From Streptomyces albicerus (lineage in GTDB: Bacteria > Actinomycetota > Actinomycetes > Streptomycetales > Streptomycetaceae), in NCBI RefSeq assembly GCF_008905045.1, contig NZ_VWMY01000016.1, positions 1 to 64,000 on the forward strand: a stretch of 64,000 bases of DNA, read 5' to 3'. Positions 26,079 to 34,437 of the stretch are shown in pieces. The position numbers and the translations under genes are program-made. How positions within the stretch are numbered: position 1 is the first letter of the stretch; every line of letters starts with the position of its first letter. The notes under the pieces were generated by a model. The model saw only the letters and a list, made by a program, of their open reading frames with translations. It had not been told where the DNA came from and ran no database searches.

Positions 26079-27587
26079 TCACTCAGTGGGCAGCCAGCGG
26101 TCGAGATAGACGCACAGTTCCTCCAGGTCAGTACCGCCCGCCACGAAGCCGAAGTAACCGTCGGGACGGACCAGCCCGTGTACCGGGCCTCCTGCCCAAG
26201 GGCCTTCCGGGCCGAGCCAGTGGACGGTGAGCAGGCCCGCCCGTCCCCGGGTGACCGCGCCGAGCAACCGCTCGGGCCAGACAACATCCTGCCCGGCCAG
26301 CAACAGGTGCCAGCCCGGTATGGCGGTGTGACCCTGAAGTCCTCGGGGCACGTCGGGCAGCCGGTCACCGGCCCGCGGGCCCCGCCGCGGGGCATGCGGC
26401 CCGGCCACGGACGCGGGGCTGCTCCGATAGTGGATGGCGAGCTCGGACAGCGTCCGGAAGGCCGCTCCACGCAGCCGCGTCGAACGCAGCGCCAACGGGG
26501 CCAGGAGCGGAGCGAGTCGGTTCCGGGCGAGGCGGATGAACGGATTGCGGCTGGTGCCGATCGTGAAGGCCCGGTCGGTGAAGCGGAGCACGTTACGGCC
26601 CACCGGCGCCCGCTCCGCTTCGTAGGTGTCGAGAAGCTCCTCCGTCCCGTTCCCCCGGCACACCGCCGCGAGCTTCCAGCCCAGGTTGAGCGCGTCCTGG
26701 ATGCCGGTGTTCATGCCCTGCGCACCGGCCGGGCTGTGGATGTGGGCGGCGTCCCCCGCCAGAAAGACCCGCCCGCAGCGGTAGCGGGCGGCACCGCGGT
26801 TGTGCAACCGGAACACCGTCATCCACACCGGGTCCCGCAGCCGCAGGCCCTCACCCACGTACCGGTCGGTGATCTCCTGGAGCTGCTCCAGATCGACATC
26901 ACCATCCGGGGCGTCGGGCGGACGTATCGCCAGCATCCGCCAACTCGCGGGCGAACCAAGAGGGAAGAAGAACAGCATGCCGACGGCCGTCAGATACGCG
27001 TGCGCGGCACCGGCCTCCAGCCCGTCCACCTCCAGGTCGGCCAGAAGGAACGTCTGCGGATAGGCACGCCCTTCGAAGGCGATGCCCGCCTGCGTGCGGA
27101 CCGTGCTGTGCGCACCATCGCAGCCGACCACGTAACGGGCCCGCACCTGCTCCTCCGTACCGTCGCTACTCCTCACCACGCATACAACCCCGTCGTCTTC
27201 AGCCGACAGCTTGACCAGCTCGGTGCCGCGCTCCGCCTGTCGCCCGCCCAGGACGTCCTCTGTCTCGGCCTGGGAGAGGAACAGAAGGAAGGGGTACGGG
27301 GTGTCGTCGCAGCCGATGTCGAACAGCGGAAGCGACAGGACACGGCGCGGCAGGTGCATCCTGAGCTGCACGGCTTGGCTGCCGCGCGCGACCAGCTCGT
27401 CGGCGAATCCGAGTCCGGCCAGCGCCTCCAGCGTGCGCGGCTGGATGGCCAGAGCGCGGGACTCGTGGGCCAGGTCGAGGCTGCGGTCGATGACCCGGAA
27501 CGTCACCCCATACGAGCGTAGCTGCGCGGCGAGCGCAAGACCGGTCGGCCCAGCACCGACCACCAGGACGTCCAGCGGTTCCGTCAC
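26079..27587 (-). CDS. FAD-dependent aromatic-type monooxygenase
   Basis: 502 residues of the p-hydroxybenzoate-hydroxylase fold. The FAD motif VVGAGPTGLALAAQL lies at the N-terminus, the DG motif is GCDGAHSTVR and the GD motif is VFLAGDAAHIHSPAGAQGMN, all in the expected order; a thioredoxin-like C-terminal domain follows. Such enzymes hydroxylate phenols and polyketides, and some inactivate antibiotics such as rifamycins or tetracyclines. The substrate cannot be inferred. It is monocistronic transposon cargo with a 10-bp palindrome upstream that may be an operator. Confidence 0.9.
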   Translation of the reverse strand: MTEPLDVLVVGAGPTGLALAAQLRSYGVTFRVIDRSLDLAHESRALAIQPRTLEALAGLGFADELVARGSQAVQLRMHLPRRVLSLPLFDIGCDDTPYPFLLFLSQAETEDVLGGRQAERGTELVKLSAEDDGVVCVVRSSDGTEEQVRARYVVGCDGAHSTVRTQAGIAFEGRAYPQTFLLADLEVDGLEAGAAHAYLTAVGMLFFFPLGSPASWRMLAIRPPDAPDGDVDLEQLQEITDRYVGEGLRLRDPVWMTVFRLHNRGAARYRCGRVFLAGDAAHIHSPAGAQGMNTGIQDALNLGWKLAAVCRGNGTEELLDTYEAERAPVGRNVLRFTDRAFTIGTSRNPFIRLARNRLAPLLAPLALRSTRLRGAAFRTLSELAIHYRSSPASVAGPHAPRRGPRAGDRLPDVPRGLQGHTAIPGWHLLLAGQDVVWPERLLGAVTRGRAGLLTVHWLGPEGPWAGGPVHGLVRPDGYFGFVAGGTDLEELCVYLDRWLPTE

Positions 27588-27626
27588 GCTTCCACGGTAA
27601 TGCGGAGAGAGCTCCAGGGGGCACTA

Positions 27627-27650
27627 ATGCATCGACCGCCGTCGATGCAT
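27627..27650. promoter_or_regulatory. Perfect 10-bp inverted repeat, candidate operator
   Basis: atgcatcgac-cgcc-gtcgatgcat lies 40 bp upstream of the monooxygenase start. Its position suggests an operator, although no regulator gene adjoins it. The rest of the 295-bp gap (27588-27882) holds a CG-rich alternating patch around 27740-27765 and no convincing gene. Confidence 0.55.
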
Positions 27651-27882
27651 GGTGAACAGCCTGGTGAACGCTCGAGGACGGCTAAGTGATGTGGGCAAGA
27701 TCTATGTACGCGACGTGGCTCGAAGCTCCGGCGGACCCATTACGCGCGCGCAGGCGTACGCGCGCCCACTTTCCGAGCGGTCTTGCTGCTCCTTTGGACC
27801 ACACCACCTCCCAGACGCCAGGCACCGATGACTCAGCCCTGGCGCCCACCCCGCCATGGCCGAGAGCCTACTGACCTTGTTT

Positions 27883-29397
27883 TCAGGCACCCACCAAGCT
27901 ACGGCCGCCGGGCAACTCGGCATCCGGGATCGCGCCCGGGCGCTGAGTCAGGTAGTCGTCGATCCATGACAATCCGCCGAGGTCGAGCCGGCTACGTGCG
28001 CGGGTGACAGCGACATAGGCGAGGCGGGCATCAGCGTCGTCAACTGGTTCCGGAATCGGGCGGCCTTGGTCATCTTTCTGTTCGGAGTCTTTTGGCGGGG
28101 AGAAGTCACCGGCAATCGTGACGGTGGACCATTCGCGGCCCTTCGCCTTGTGGGCGGTGGAGACGGTGACGTCGGCGCTCTCCTCGTCGGTGAGCTTGTC
28201 GACCGCCGCGAGGATGGCGTCAGGTCCGTGGGTGTCCACGAGATCGATGAAAGGCTGGAGGTCTCTGCCAGCAGGGTCGTGCTCTGCGTAGTCCTGCAAT
28301 TCGCCCCAGGAGGCGAACAGCACGAGTTCGGGGTGGGTGGTCCGACGGCCGCTCTTCAGCTCACGCGCGGCGAGCGCCAACGCGGAGAGAGTGTGCCCGC
28401 CACGAGCCAAGGCGACTTGGTAGCCACCCGCAAGCAGGCGCATGACCTCGGTCATGGCGCCAATGTTGGTGCGGCAGAGCACTGCGTCGGGGCACGCGAT
28501 ATGACCTACCTCGGTAGGGATCTCCTTGGTGCCGGTCAGACGGATGGGGGCGCTGGCGAGGGCAAGCCATCGGTTGGCCTGCTCGGCCAGGCGGGGACCG
28601 AAGCGAAAGGAGCGAGTCAGGGTGAGGTGCGTGGCCTCGAAATCGGTCATCACGTCACGTGCGCCGCGCCAGCCGTAGATGGCCTGAGCGGAGTCTCCCA
28701 CCATCACCAGCTGGGCGTGGTTCCGCTGAGCGGCGAAGACTTGTTCCAGAACGGGGTTGGTGTCCTGGGCCTCGTCGAGGAAAAGGAAGTCCGCTTCGAC
28801 CTTCGGTTCGGTCAGGGCCCACATCTTGAGGTAGTGGTCGTGTTCGAACCGGACGACGCCGCAGTCTGGGTTGTGCAGGTCGGCCCATGCTTTCGTAGCG
28901 AACGGCATAACTGCGTCGATGAGTTGGCGGTGCTCATCAGCTGTGCTCAGTCGGCGCAGGTGGGGTACGTGATGGCTGGCCAGCGCTCGATCGGCGGAGT
29001 AGCAGAAGCGGGTCACGGTGCGCAGCACGGTGTGGGAAAGCGTTCTGTGACTGACGTCGTGGTCGCCGATACGGGTGTGTTTGGTGATGCCAAGTGCCTG
29101 TCCGGTCCGCCACGCCGGCTGTCGAGGGCTGTTCAGACGGCGAACGTAGCGGTGGCCAAGGGCTGCGTAGGCGGTGGCGTGGGCTGTTTTGCACAGCACG
29201 GTGCCGGGAAAGCGGGCGGCAGCATCGCGTGCGATGTCCTTGTTGAAGGCGAGGTATCGGCCGCGGTGCCGCGTGCTCGCGGCGAGTAGAGCCAATGTGC
29301 TGGTCTTCCCGGCTCCGGCGCCCGCTTGAAGGACCACGTGGTGGCCCGCGCGGAAAACGTCGACGGCTTGGGCCTGTTCGTCTGTGGGCGTGTGCAA
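27883..29397 (-). CDS. UvrD/PcrA-like superfamily 1 helicase
   Basis: 504 residues, short for a UvrD protein. All main motifs are present: Walker A AGAGAGKTST, Walker B FLFLDEAQDTNP, VMVGDSAQAIYGWRGA (motif III), LTRSFRF (IV), VSTAHKAKGREW (V) and YVAVTRARSRLDLG (VI). It should be an ATP-dependent 3'-5' DNA translocase. The TTG start at 29397 follows ggag. It is the third gene of a leftward unit with a DUF6083 protein and an RHH-like protein. Related short helicases act in defence systems such as Gabija, but the OLD-family partner is absent here. Confidence 0.9.
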   Translation of the reverse strand: MHTPTDEQAQAVDVFRAGHHVVLQAGAGAGKTSTLALLAASTRHRGRYLAFNKDIARDAAARFPGTVLCKTAHATAYAALGHRYVRRLNSPRQPAWRTGQALGITKHTRIGDHDVSHRTLSHTVLRTVTRFCYSADRALASHHVPHLRRLSTADEHRQLIDAVMPFATKAWADLHNPDCGVVRFEHDHYLKMWALTEPKVEADFLFLDEAQDTNPVLEQVFAAQRNHAQLVMVGDSAQAIYGWRGARDVMTDFEATHLTLTRSFRFGPRLAEQANRWLALASAPIRLTGTKEIPTEVGHIACPDAVLCRTNIGAMTEVMRLLAGGYQVALARGGHTLSALALAARELKSGRRTTHPELVLFASWGELQDYAEHDPAGRDLQPFIDLVDTHGPDAILAAVDKLTDEESADVTVSTAHKAKGREWSTVTIAGDFSPPKDSEQKDDQGRPIPEPVDDADARLAYVAVTRARSRLDLGGLSWIDDYLTQRPGAIPDAELPGGRSLVGA

Positions 29398-29467
29398 CGA
29401 GGGCTCCGCGGGATGGAGGGAGGGCGATGGGGCTGCGAGCAGTCCGCCGACGGGCGTCGGCAGCTTC

Positions 29468-29950
29468 TTAAGGTCGGGGCGCTACCAGGCGCCGGTGAAG
29501 TAAGGCGCGGGCTGTGCACACGAGTACGTCTTCAGACGAGTGCTGGGCGAGCAGGGCTTCAAGCTGTTCTGTAAGTCTCCGGGTGTGGTCGCGTTCCTGC
29601 CGTGCGAGAGACTCGGTCATGCTTCGGCTCAGGAATTGCTCCGGCCGCTCGCTGTGTGCGGCTGCGGCCTGGTTGATCTCGGCGCGGACGGCCCGGCTCA
29701 AGCTGATGTTGAGCAGGACTTGCCCCCGCTGATCGGGATAGTGGGTGGTCAGGACGTCGATGGGCAATAGTCCGTGCAGCCGGCGGCGAATCGATCGCAG
29801 GGCGCGGCCAGGTGTCTTGCCCTGGTAGACGGTCATCAGTCGTGTGCGGTCCGCGTTCGTGGCGAGCGGCACAACACGGCAGGCGCGCTGGATTTCGCGG
29901 GCAGTAGCGGGCCGAGTGAGGATGATCTCGGCGGCGAAGTGGTGGTTCAC
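29468..29950 (-). CDS. Hypothetical protein with RHH-like C-terminal half
   Basis: 160 residues. Residues about 75-125 (a short strand VLLNISLSR, then a helix RAEINQAAAAHSERP and a second helix QFLSRSMTESLARQ) look like a ribbon-helix-helix DNA-binding unit followed by a coiled segment. The N-terminal half is basic and unrecognised. ATG 29950 overlaps the stop of the DUF6083 gene (ATGA), so the two are translationally coupled. A DNA-binding role beside the helicase is possible but is inference. Confidence 0.7.
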   Translation of the reverse strand: MNHHFAAEIILTRPATAREIQRACRVVPLATNADRTRLMTVYQGKTPGRALRSIRRRLHGLLPIDVLTTHYPDQRGQVLLNISLSRAVRAEINQAAAAHSERPEQFLSRSMTESLARQERDHTRRLTEQLEALLAQHSSEDVLVCTARALLHRRLVAPRP

Positions 29951-30831
29951 AGCCTGATCGGCCTCGACGCGCGGCCTTCCGGGCCTGAGTGACGGTTGCG
30001 GGTGGGCAGTCGGGTGCAGATGTGCTCGAGGTGGAGGTAGGGGTCAAAGCGTTCCCACTCGGCCACTGCCAGATCGGCGGCCGCTGGGGTGGCCGCGTGC
30101 TGAGCGCAACGCTGCGTACGCCAGCGCAGTTGCTCCTCGTAGGGCAGAGCCGTGAGGTCGTAGACAGCCATGGCCGTGGCTGGCAGGGCAAGTTGCCCTC
30201 GCTCGGCGGTAGCTGGCACCAGAGTCCAGCGGCCCGCCGGGCCATCGGAGCCGGCCAGTGTGTGGGGGCATCGCTGTCGGCGCCGGGTCTGGGCGACACA
30301 CTGGATTTCGTCGACGGGACGGGCGGCGAGGTAGCGCACATACAGGAGCTGCACGATTGGCCGGGCCGGGCGGCAGACAGCCGTCGGCATCGTTCGGTTG
30401 TCCGGTGAGGCGGACGGTTCGAAGACGCCGCTGTCGACCAGGCGACGCATGTTGACGGCGAGACTGCGACGCAATGCGGCCAGCCCGGACACCGTTGCGG
30501 GATCGGCGTCGCGGGCGGGGCAGACGACTGCGTGCGGGAGGCGGCACCAGGCGCTGCCGTCACCGGCGGGATGGGCGACTCCGGAGCTGACGTGCCAACG
30601 GCAGGATTCAGGCACCGCGGCCGCCGGAAGTTCGCGTGGGTGGAGTCGGACGGGCTGCTCGTTGCCGCGGAGATACCACTCGATCGGATTTCCGCAGTCC
30701 CGGCAACGGTCGCGTTGACCACAGCGCAGAAGCCGACTGGCGCCGCCGGGGTCGAGGCGCAGTGACCGACGGTGGTGGACGCCCCGAGAGCTCCGGTCCC
30801 AGCGGCGAGGGGAGGAAGATGAGGAAGGCAT
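29947..30831 (-). CDS. DUF6083 domain protein
   Basis: 294 residues from ATG 30831; a longer form from 30903 is possible. Cysteines and histidines occur in a zinc-ribbon-like opening (CRDCGNPIEWYLRG), then LHPRELPAAAVPESCRWHVS, a histidine-rich loop (GVAHPAGDGSAWCRLPHAVV) and CVAQTRRRQRCPH later. I recognise this pattern as DUF6083, widespread in Streptomyces accessory regions and often close to XRE genes. Its function is unknown; zinc binding is likely. It leads the coupled unit with the RHH-like and helicase genes. Confidence 0.8.
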   Translation of the reverse strand: MPSSSSSPRRWDRSSRGVHHRRSLRLDPGGASRLLRCGQRDRCRDCGNPIEWYLRGNEQPVRLHPRELPAAAVPESCRWHVSSGVAHPAGDGSAWCRLPHAVVCPARDADPATVSGLAALRRSLAVNMRRLVDSGVFEPSASPDNRTMPTAVCRPARPIVQLLYVRYLAARPVDEIQCVAQTRRRQRCPHTLAGSDGPAGRWTLVPATAERGQLALPATAMAVYDLTALPYEEQLRWRTQRCAQHAATPAAADLAVAEWERFDPYLHLEHICTRLPTRNRHSGPEGRASRPIRL

Positions 30832-30990
30832 GCGCGCGAAGGTGCCAGGCAACACGCCGTATCGGCGGCGCCAGGGCCGAAAGAGTCCCCCGGGCGGCCT
30901 CAATTCATAGAACGCCCGCGCGACATACTGCTCACGGGTTCGCTCTGGATCGCCGGTTCGGGTGGTTGGTCCGAGCCCTGCAGGTGGCGG

Positions 30991-31254
30991 TCAGCCGCCC
31001 GTCCGGCCTGGGGCGTCATGCCCTTCACACAGGGCCCCGAAGAGCTCGTCGAGCGGGGTGCCCAATGCGTGGGCGAGGGCGTGCCAGGTCTTGAGGGAGC
31101 CGAGGGTGCGGCCCTGCTCGATCTCGATGAGAGTCCTCCTGGCCAGGCCGCTTTGGGCAGCGAGCTCGTCATAGCTCCAGCCCCGCGCCGCCCGCAGCCG
31201 CGCGAGCTCCAGACGCAGCGCCTCGAAGTCCGGGTCGGGCGGGAAGATCGTCAC
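30991..31254 (-). CDS. XRE-family HTH regulator
   Basis: 87 residues made almost entirely of one HTH_3 domain: LELARLRAARGWSYDELAAQ, SGLARRTLIEIEQGRT and TWHALAHALGTPLDELF. It should bind the three 20-bp repeats between its own start and the divergent gene at 31420, repressing itself and that gene. It may also influence the DUF6083-helicase unit downstream on its strand. Confidence 0.88.
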   Translation of the reverse strand: MTIFPPDPDFEALRLELARLRAARGWSYDELAAQSGLARRTLIEIEQGRTLGSLKTWHALAHALGTPLDELFGALCEGHDAPGRTGG

Positions 31255-31268
31255 CCGACAATCCGACG

Positions 31269-31350
31269 GTGCAGACTACTGCCCTGTCAGTGCAGACCTC
31301 TGCCCTATTTCTGCAGGTGGCGACATCAACGACAGGGCAGGGGTCTGCAC
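31269..31350. promoter_or_regulatory. Three 20-bp operators for the XRE regulator
   Basis: GTGCAGACTACTGCCCTGTC (31269-31288) is repeated directly as gtgcagacctctgccctat (31290-31308) and in inverse orientation as gacaggggcaggggtctgcac-like sequence at 31331-31350, whose reverse complement matches the first copy at 18 of 20 bases. The sites lie between the XRE gene and the divergent gene. Confidence 0.8.
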
Positions 31351-31419
31351 TACCGTGTGCGGGCCGCCCTCATCTTCTGCGGGTACGGCGCGGAATATGA
31401 CGGGAGGAACACGCCCCCC

Positions 31420-32493
31420 ATGAGGCTTTGCACCACACGATTCGGGGTCCGGCGTACCTGGACCGTGGAGCTGCGCGCACTGCCCGGCGGACCGATTCTC
31501 GTGTGCCAGCAATGCCCCCATGGTGGGCGTCCGCTCAGCGGCTCATCCGCCAGGTCGGAGCTTCTCGCCCACCTGGCGCGACACGCCCAAAGCGAGCTGC
31601 TCCCCGCTCACCTCCGTACATGCCAGTGCCACGAGCGCGGATGCAGCTGGCACCCGCGCCACCGCGGCTGCAGCGGCCCCATCCGGCTCGTGCTCACGCG
31701 CGATCGCGGCGGTCGGATGTGGCGACTGACTGACGCCTGCACGGCCTGCGCCATGGCCACATCACAGGCTGCGGTGGTCCCGGACACGCTTCTGTCATCC
31801 GCGGCATCCACAACGCTCGGGCGTGAACGACGTGGAGTACGCCGCCCCAAGGAACCGGACCGGCAGACCCGAGTTCGCGAAATGCTCAGCTACCTCGCCG
31901 CCGCACTGCCGGCAGAGACCAGCGCCGCCGCCCGACTCATTGCGTTGCAATGCGCCCTGCGCATACGCGACTCAGGACACGTCAGCCTGTCGACAGGCGT
32001 GCTGCGCAGCCTGCGGTTGGGATCTGTTTCGGCGCCATGGCGGGAGCTCGAACGGGCGCGATGGTTGCGCGCGAGCCTTCCGCTGCCGCCCTGTGCCGGG
32101 CCCGTTGTGGCCGCGCAATTGCTCGACGCCGGGCTATACACCCAGCACCCAGCACGTCCCGATCGGCTAAACGCCGCCGACTGGGCGCTGCGTACCGCCT
32201 CCCGCGCTCGTGCGGGCTCCGCGCCGCTTCCCCGGCTGGCTGCGGTGTGCCTGGCGTGTTACACGGCGCCCGAGAACAGGCACGCAAGCGCGGAACTCGA
32301 CCGACTGGCACACGAGTGCGGGCTGACAGGCACGGCATTCACCGGTGCTCTTGGCCAGTTGGCGGGCTCAGGCTTCCTCAGTTCCTGGAACCTTGCCTCG
32401 GCATCGGGCGATCTCGAATGGACACTGGCAGGGTCCCTCGGGCACGGACGCTCAACGGCGAATCAGGCATGCAGTGACCTCCGTCAACTGTGA
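31420..32493 (+). CDS. Cys/His-rich hypothetical protein with helical C-terminus
   Basis: 357 residues. The N-terminal ~120 residues are rich in paired Cys and His: CQQCPHGG, ARHAQSELLPAHL, CQCHERGCSWHPRHRGC and ACTACA, which suggests one or two zinc sites. The C-terminal ~200 residues contain winged-helix-like segments (SGHVSLSTGVLRSLRLGSVS and ECGLTGTAFTGALGQLAGSG) and look DNA-binding. ATG 31420 follows gggagg at 31402-31407. The gene is divergent from the XRE regulator and under its probable operators. This pair with DUF6083 recurs in Streptomyces genomes as far as I recall; no function is known. Confidence 0.72.
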   Translation: MRLCTTRFGVRRTWTVELRALPGGPILVCQQCPHGGRPLSGSSARSELLAHLARHAQSELLPAHLRTCQCHERGCSWHPRHRGCSGPIRLVLTRDRGGRMWRLTDACTACAMATSQAAVVPDTLLSSAASTTLGRERRGVRRPKEPDRQTRVREMLSYLAAALPAETSAAARLIALQCALRIRDSGHVSLSTGVLRSLRLGSVSAPWRELERARWLRASLPLPPCAGPVVAAQLLDAGLYTQHPARPDRLNAADWALRTASRARAGSAPLPRLAAVCLACYTAPENRHASAELDRLAHECGLTGTAFTGALGQLAGSGFLSSWNLASASGDLEWTLAGSLGHGRSTANQACSDLRQL

Positions 32494-32547
32494 TCCGTCC
32501 GAGGGGCCGCCGACTCAGCGCGCGGACCCTCGTCGGCCTGCGAGCGG

Positions 32548-33291
32548 TCAGGTCCCAACGGGCTGCCACTGTCCGCAACTCTCGCTGTTGAAGGAGTAGT
32601 CGCTTGCGCTGATGGTTACTTGGGCTCGCTTCGCGGCGGTGATGAAGTTGTTGTCGATCGTCTCGCCGTTGGCATCCATTCGTTCCCAGTAACACCCTTC
32701 GACATCGATCACGTAGTAGGTGCCGGGCTTGATTTCAGTGCCTACCCGGTAGACACCGGCGCCGAAGACGCGCCCTTCGCCTTCCAGCTTGTTGCGCTCC
32801 TCGGCTCCTCCGATCAGCTTGTGGAGCTTGCTCTTCTGGGGGTGCTCCGGGCAAAGGACGAGGGCGCCTCGGACCTCCTGCAATTGCTCTTCGGAGCCTG
32901 CCTGCTGGAGGTAGTCCCAGCTCTCCGGCCCCGCCTGTGCGCACATGCCGTACAAGGTGCCGAGACTGCCCAAGTCGCCCCCTTCGCCATAGGCGGTCTC
33001 CACGGCCTTCGTCTCGGTAGCGCTCATTTCCGAGCCGACGACTTCGGCCTCACACATCTCTTGCTCGTCCGGCCACGCCTCCTCAGCAGAGGAGTAGTAG
33101 GCGTCCCCGTAGCAGTCGATCTCGACGGTGACGGGGTCTGGCTCAGCCTCGAGAACTTCGGCTTCTTCAGCAGGTTGACTCTCGATGGCGGTTGTTTCCG
33201 GTGCCCGCTCAGCGCCCTGTGTCTTCTCCGATGCACTGGAACATCCCACGAGCAGCAAGCTCGCTATAGCTGCGGCTGCGATCTTCTTCAT
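32548..33291 (-). CDS. Secreted lipoprotein, cargo
   Basis: 247 residues from ATG 33291. The signal peptide MKKIAAAAIASLLLVGCSS has lipobox LVGC. A long acidic linker rich in Glu and Pro follows, then a cysteine-containing middle and a C-terminal domain, GVYRVGTEIKPGTYYVIDVE then GCYWERM. I recognise that last part as a small beta domain common in actinobacterial surface and phage-related lipoproteins. It should be anchored outside the membrane. Its role is unknown; surface exclusion or phage-receptor masking is possible but unsupported. Confidence 0.85.
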   Translation of the reverse strand: MKKIAAAAIASLLLVGCSSASEKTQGAERAPETTAIESQPAEEAEVLEAEPDPVTVEIDCYGDAYYSSAEEAWPDEQEMCEAEVVGSEMSATETKAVETAYGEGGDLGSLGTLYGMCAQAGPESWDYLQQAGSEEQLQEVRGALVLCPEHPQKSKLHKLIGGAEERNKLEGEGRVFGAGVYRVGTEIKPGTYYVIDVEGCYWERMDANGETIDNNFITAAKRAQVTISASDYSFNSESCGQWQPVGT

Positions 33292-33490
33292 GTGACCCCC
33301 CACGGGTGATTTCAGCGGCCCACGTCCCACCCCTGGAAGGCTGCTGATCGGGGTCACACTAACAACGGCCCGAACGATGAACTGCCCTATCGGTGGCGCC
33401 AGAAGACAGCAGGGCATCAGCCTGCGGCCAAGGGCTCCGCCTAGCGAGCCGCTTTGTCGGAGTCGCCGGAGGCCGGTCAACCAACCTGCG

Positions 33491-34015
33491 TCAGCTCACG
33501 AGCCCGAGATTGATGAGGCGGAATCCCATCGCCGGTTCACTGACGTCGAAGATGTCAGCCAACGCGCTGGTACAACGATCCGGATCCTGACGGACGACCG
33601 CGGGCAGCCCTTGCAGTGCCGATCGGACGAGGCCGGCCGGCATCAGCAGGCTCGCTGCGAAGGCGTTCGCTTCGATCTCCTCTCGGTCGGTCGCCATGCT
33701 GGAGGTCTTGTCGCGGAGATTGACCCGGACCGGCCGGTCGAGCACGACATCGCGCCCGGGGTGCAGCAAGAAGTGCCCCAGCTCATGGGCGATGGTGAAC
33801 CGTTGACGGTGATCGGAGTGAGTGTCGTTGACGCCTACGACCGGAGACTGGCCGTCCTGACGGACGAGCATGCCGGAGACGTCTCCGTCCTTGAAGGTGC
33901 TCCGGGAGACAACGATGCCGAGGTGAGTGGCCAGCCGCTCCACATTGACCGGCGGTACGACCTCGCCCGCCTCCGCCAGCAGCCGCCCCGCCGCCTGTTC
34001 CGCTCGCCTAGCCAC
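33491..34015 (-). CDS. capP: ImmA/IrrE-family metallopeptidase (CapP-like)
   Basis: 174 residues with the zinc-protease motif HELGH at 77-81 inside RFTIAHELGHFLLHP, and a downstream glutamate region (DREEIEANAFAASLLMP) typical of ImmA/IrrE enzymes. GTG 34015 overlaps the stop of the upstream XRE gene by eight bases. Such peptidases cleave a partner XRE repressor. In CBASS loci the pair CapH (XRE) and CapP (ImmA/IrrE) lies next to the cyclase and induces the operon after DNA damage, with single-stranded DNA as signal; the arrangement here matches. The symbol is by analogy. Confidence 0.88.
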   Translation of the reverse strand: MARRAEQAAGRLLAEAGEVVPPVNVERLATHLGIVVSRSTFKDGDVSGMLVRQDGQSPVVGVNDTHSDHRQRFTIAHELGHFLLHPGRDVVLDRPVRVNLRDKTSSMATDREEIEANAFAASLLMPAGLVRSALQGLPAVVRQDPDRCTSALADIFDVSEPAMGFRLINLGLVS

Positions 34016-34316
34016 GGTCTGCCTCCTTCTGCGCGTTGGCCAGCACGTTCTGGGCCCAGCCACGTGCGTCTTCCGGCAGTTCGTCCAAGACGTCCGAGCG
34101 GCCGTCGGGCGCGGGCAACAGCGATTCAGCATCCACCTGCAGTACTGCGGCGAACTCGAAAAGCATGTGCAACGCGACCCTCTGGCGCCCCTTCTCAATG
34201 TTGCTGATCGACGTGCGGTTGAGCCCGACGGCGCTCCCCAGCTCCTGCTGGTTCATCCCTTGAGCGGCACGCGCCTTCCGGACCCGCTCTCCGAACGCCT
34301 CGTAGAACCCGTCCAT
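34008..34316 (-). CDS. capH: XRE-family repressor (CapH-like)
   Basis: 102 residues. The N-terminal HTH is FGERVRKARAAQGMNQQELG then SAVGLNRTSISNIEKGRQR, followed by a helical C-terminal part (RSDVLDELPEDARGWAQNVL) that could be the cleavage or dimer segment. ATG 34316 is preferred over ATG 34340. It is divergent from the CBASS cyclase gene with 121 bp between the starts, and co-expressed with the metallopeptidase. By analogy with known CapH it should repress CBASS until cleaved. Confidence 0.85.
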   Translation of the reverse strand: MDGFYEAFGERVRKARAAQGMNQQELGSAVGLNRTSISNIEKGRQRVALHMLFEFAAVLQVDAESLLPAPDGRSDVLDELPEDARGWAQNVLANAQKEADRG

Positions 34317-34437
34317 CTGTTCGCATCCTCTCGCACTCACGCCCCTTCTTCCAGTCTCACAAACACTGTTGCCAAGAATGGAATGCGTATGGTTTGCTAA
34401 AGTGGAAACAGGGGGGCCTGAGTACAGAGAGGTACAG
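34317..34437. promoter_or_regulatory. Divergent capHP / CBASS control region
   Basis: The spacer is AT-richer than its surroundings. ttgcca at 34369-34374 is a candidate -35 element for the rightward operon, with a weak -10 in ttgctaaag (34394-34402). A related phrase occurs twice (ttgccaag and ttgctaaag) and may be the XRE site. agagagg at 34426-34432 is the ribosome site for the cyclase. Confidence 0.5.

Noticed and set aside
27649-27874. Small open frames between the monooxygenase and helicase genes
   Set aside because: Several overlapping frames of about 60-75 codons lack ribosome sites and any family feature; base composition fits non-coding spacer.
27883-29397. Gabija system
   Set aside because: The helicase resembles GajB, but no OLD-family GajA nuclease gene lies in the cargo.
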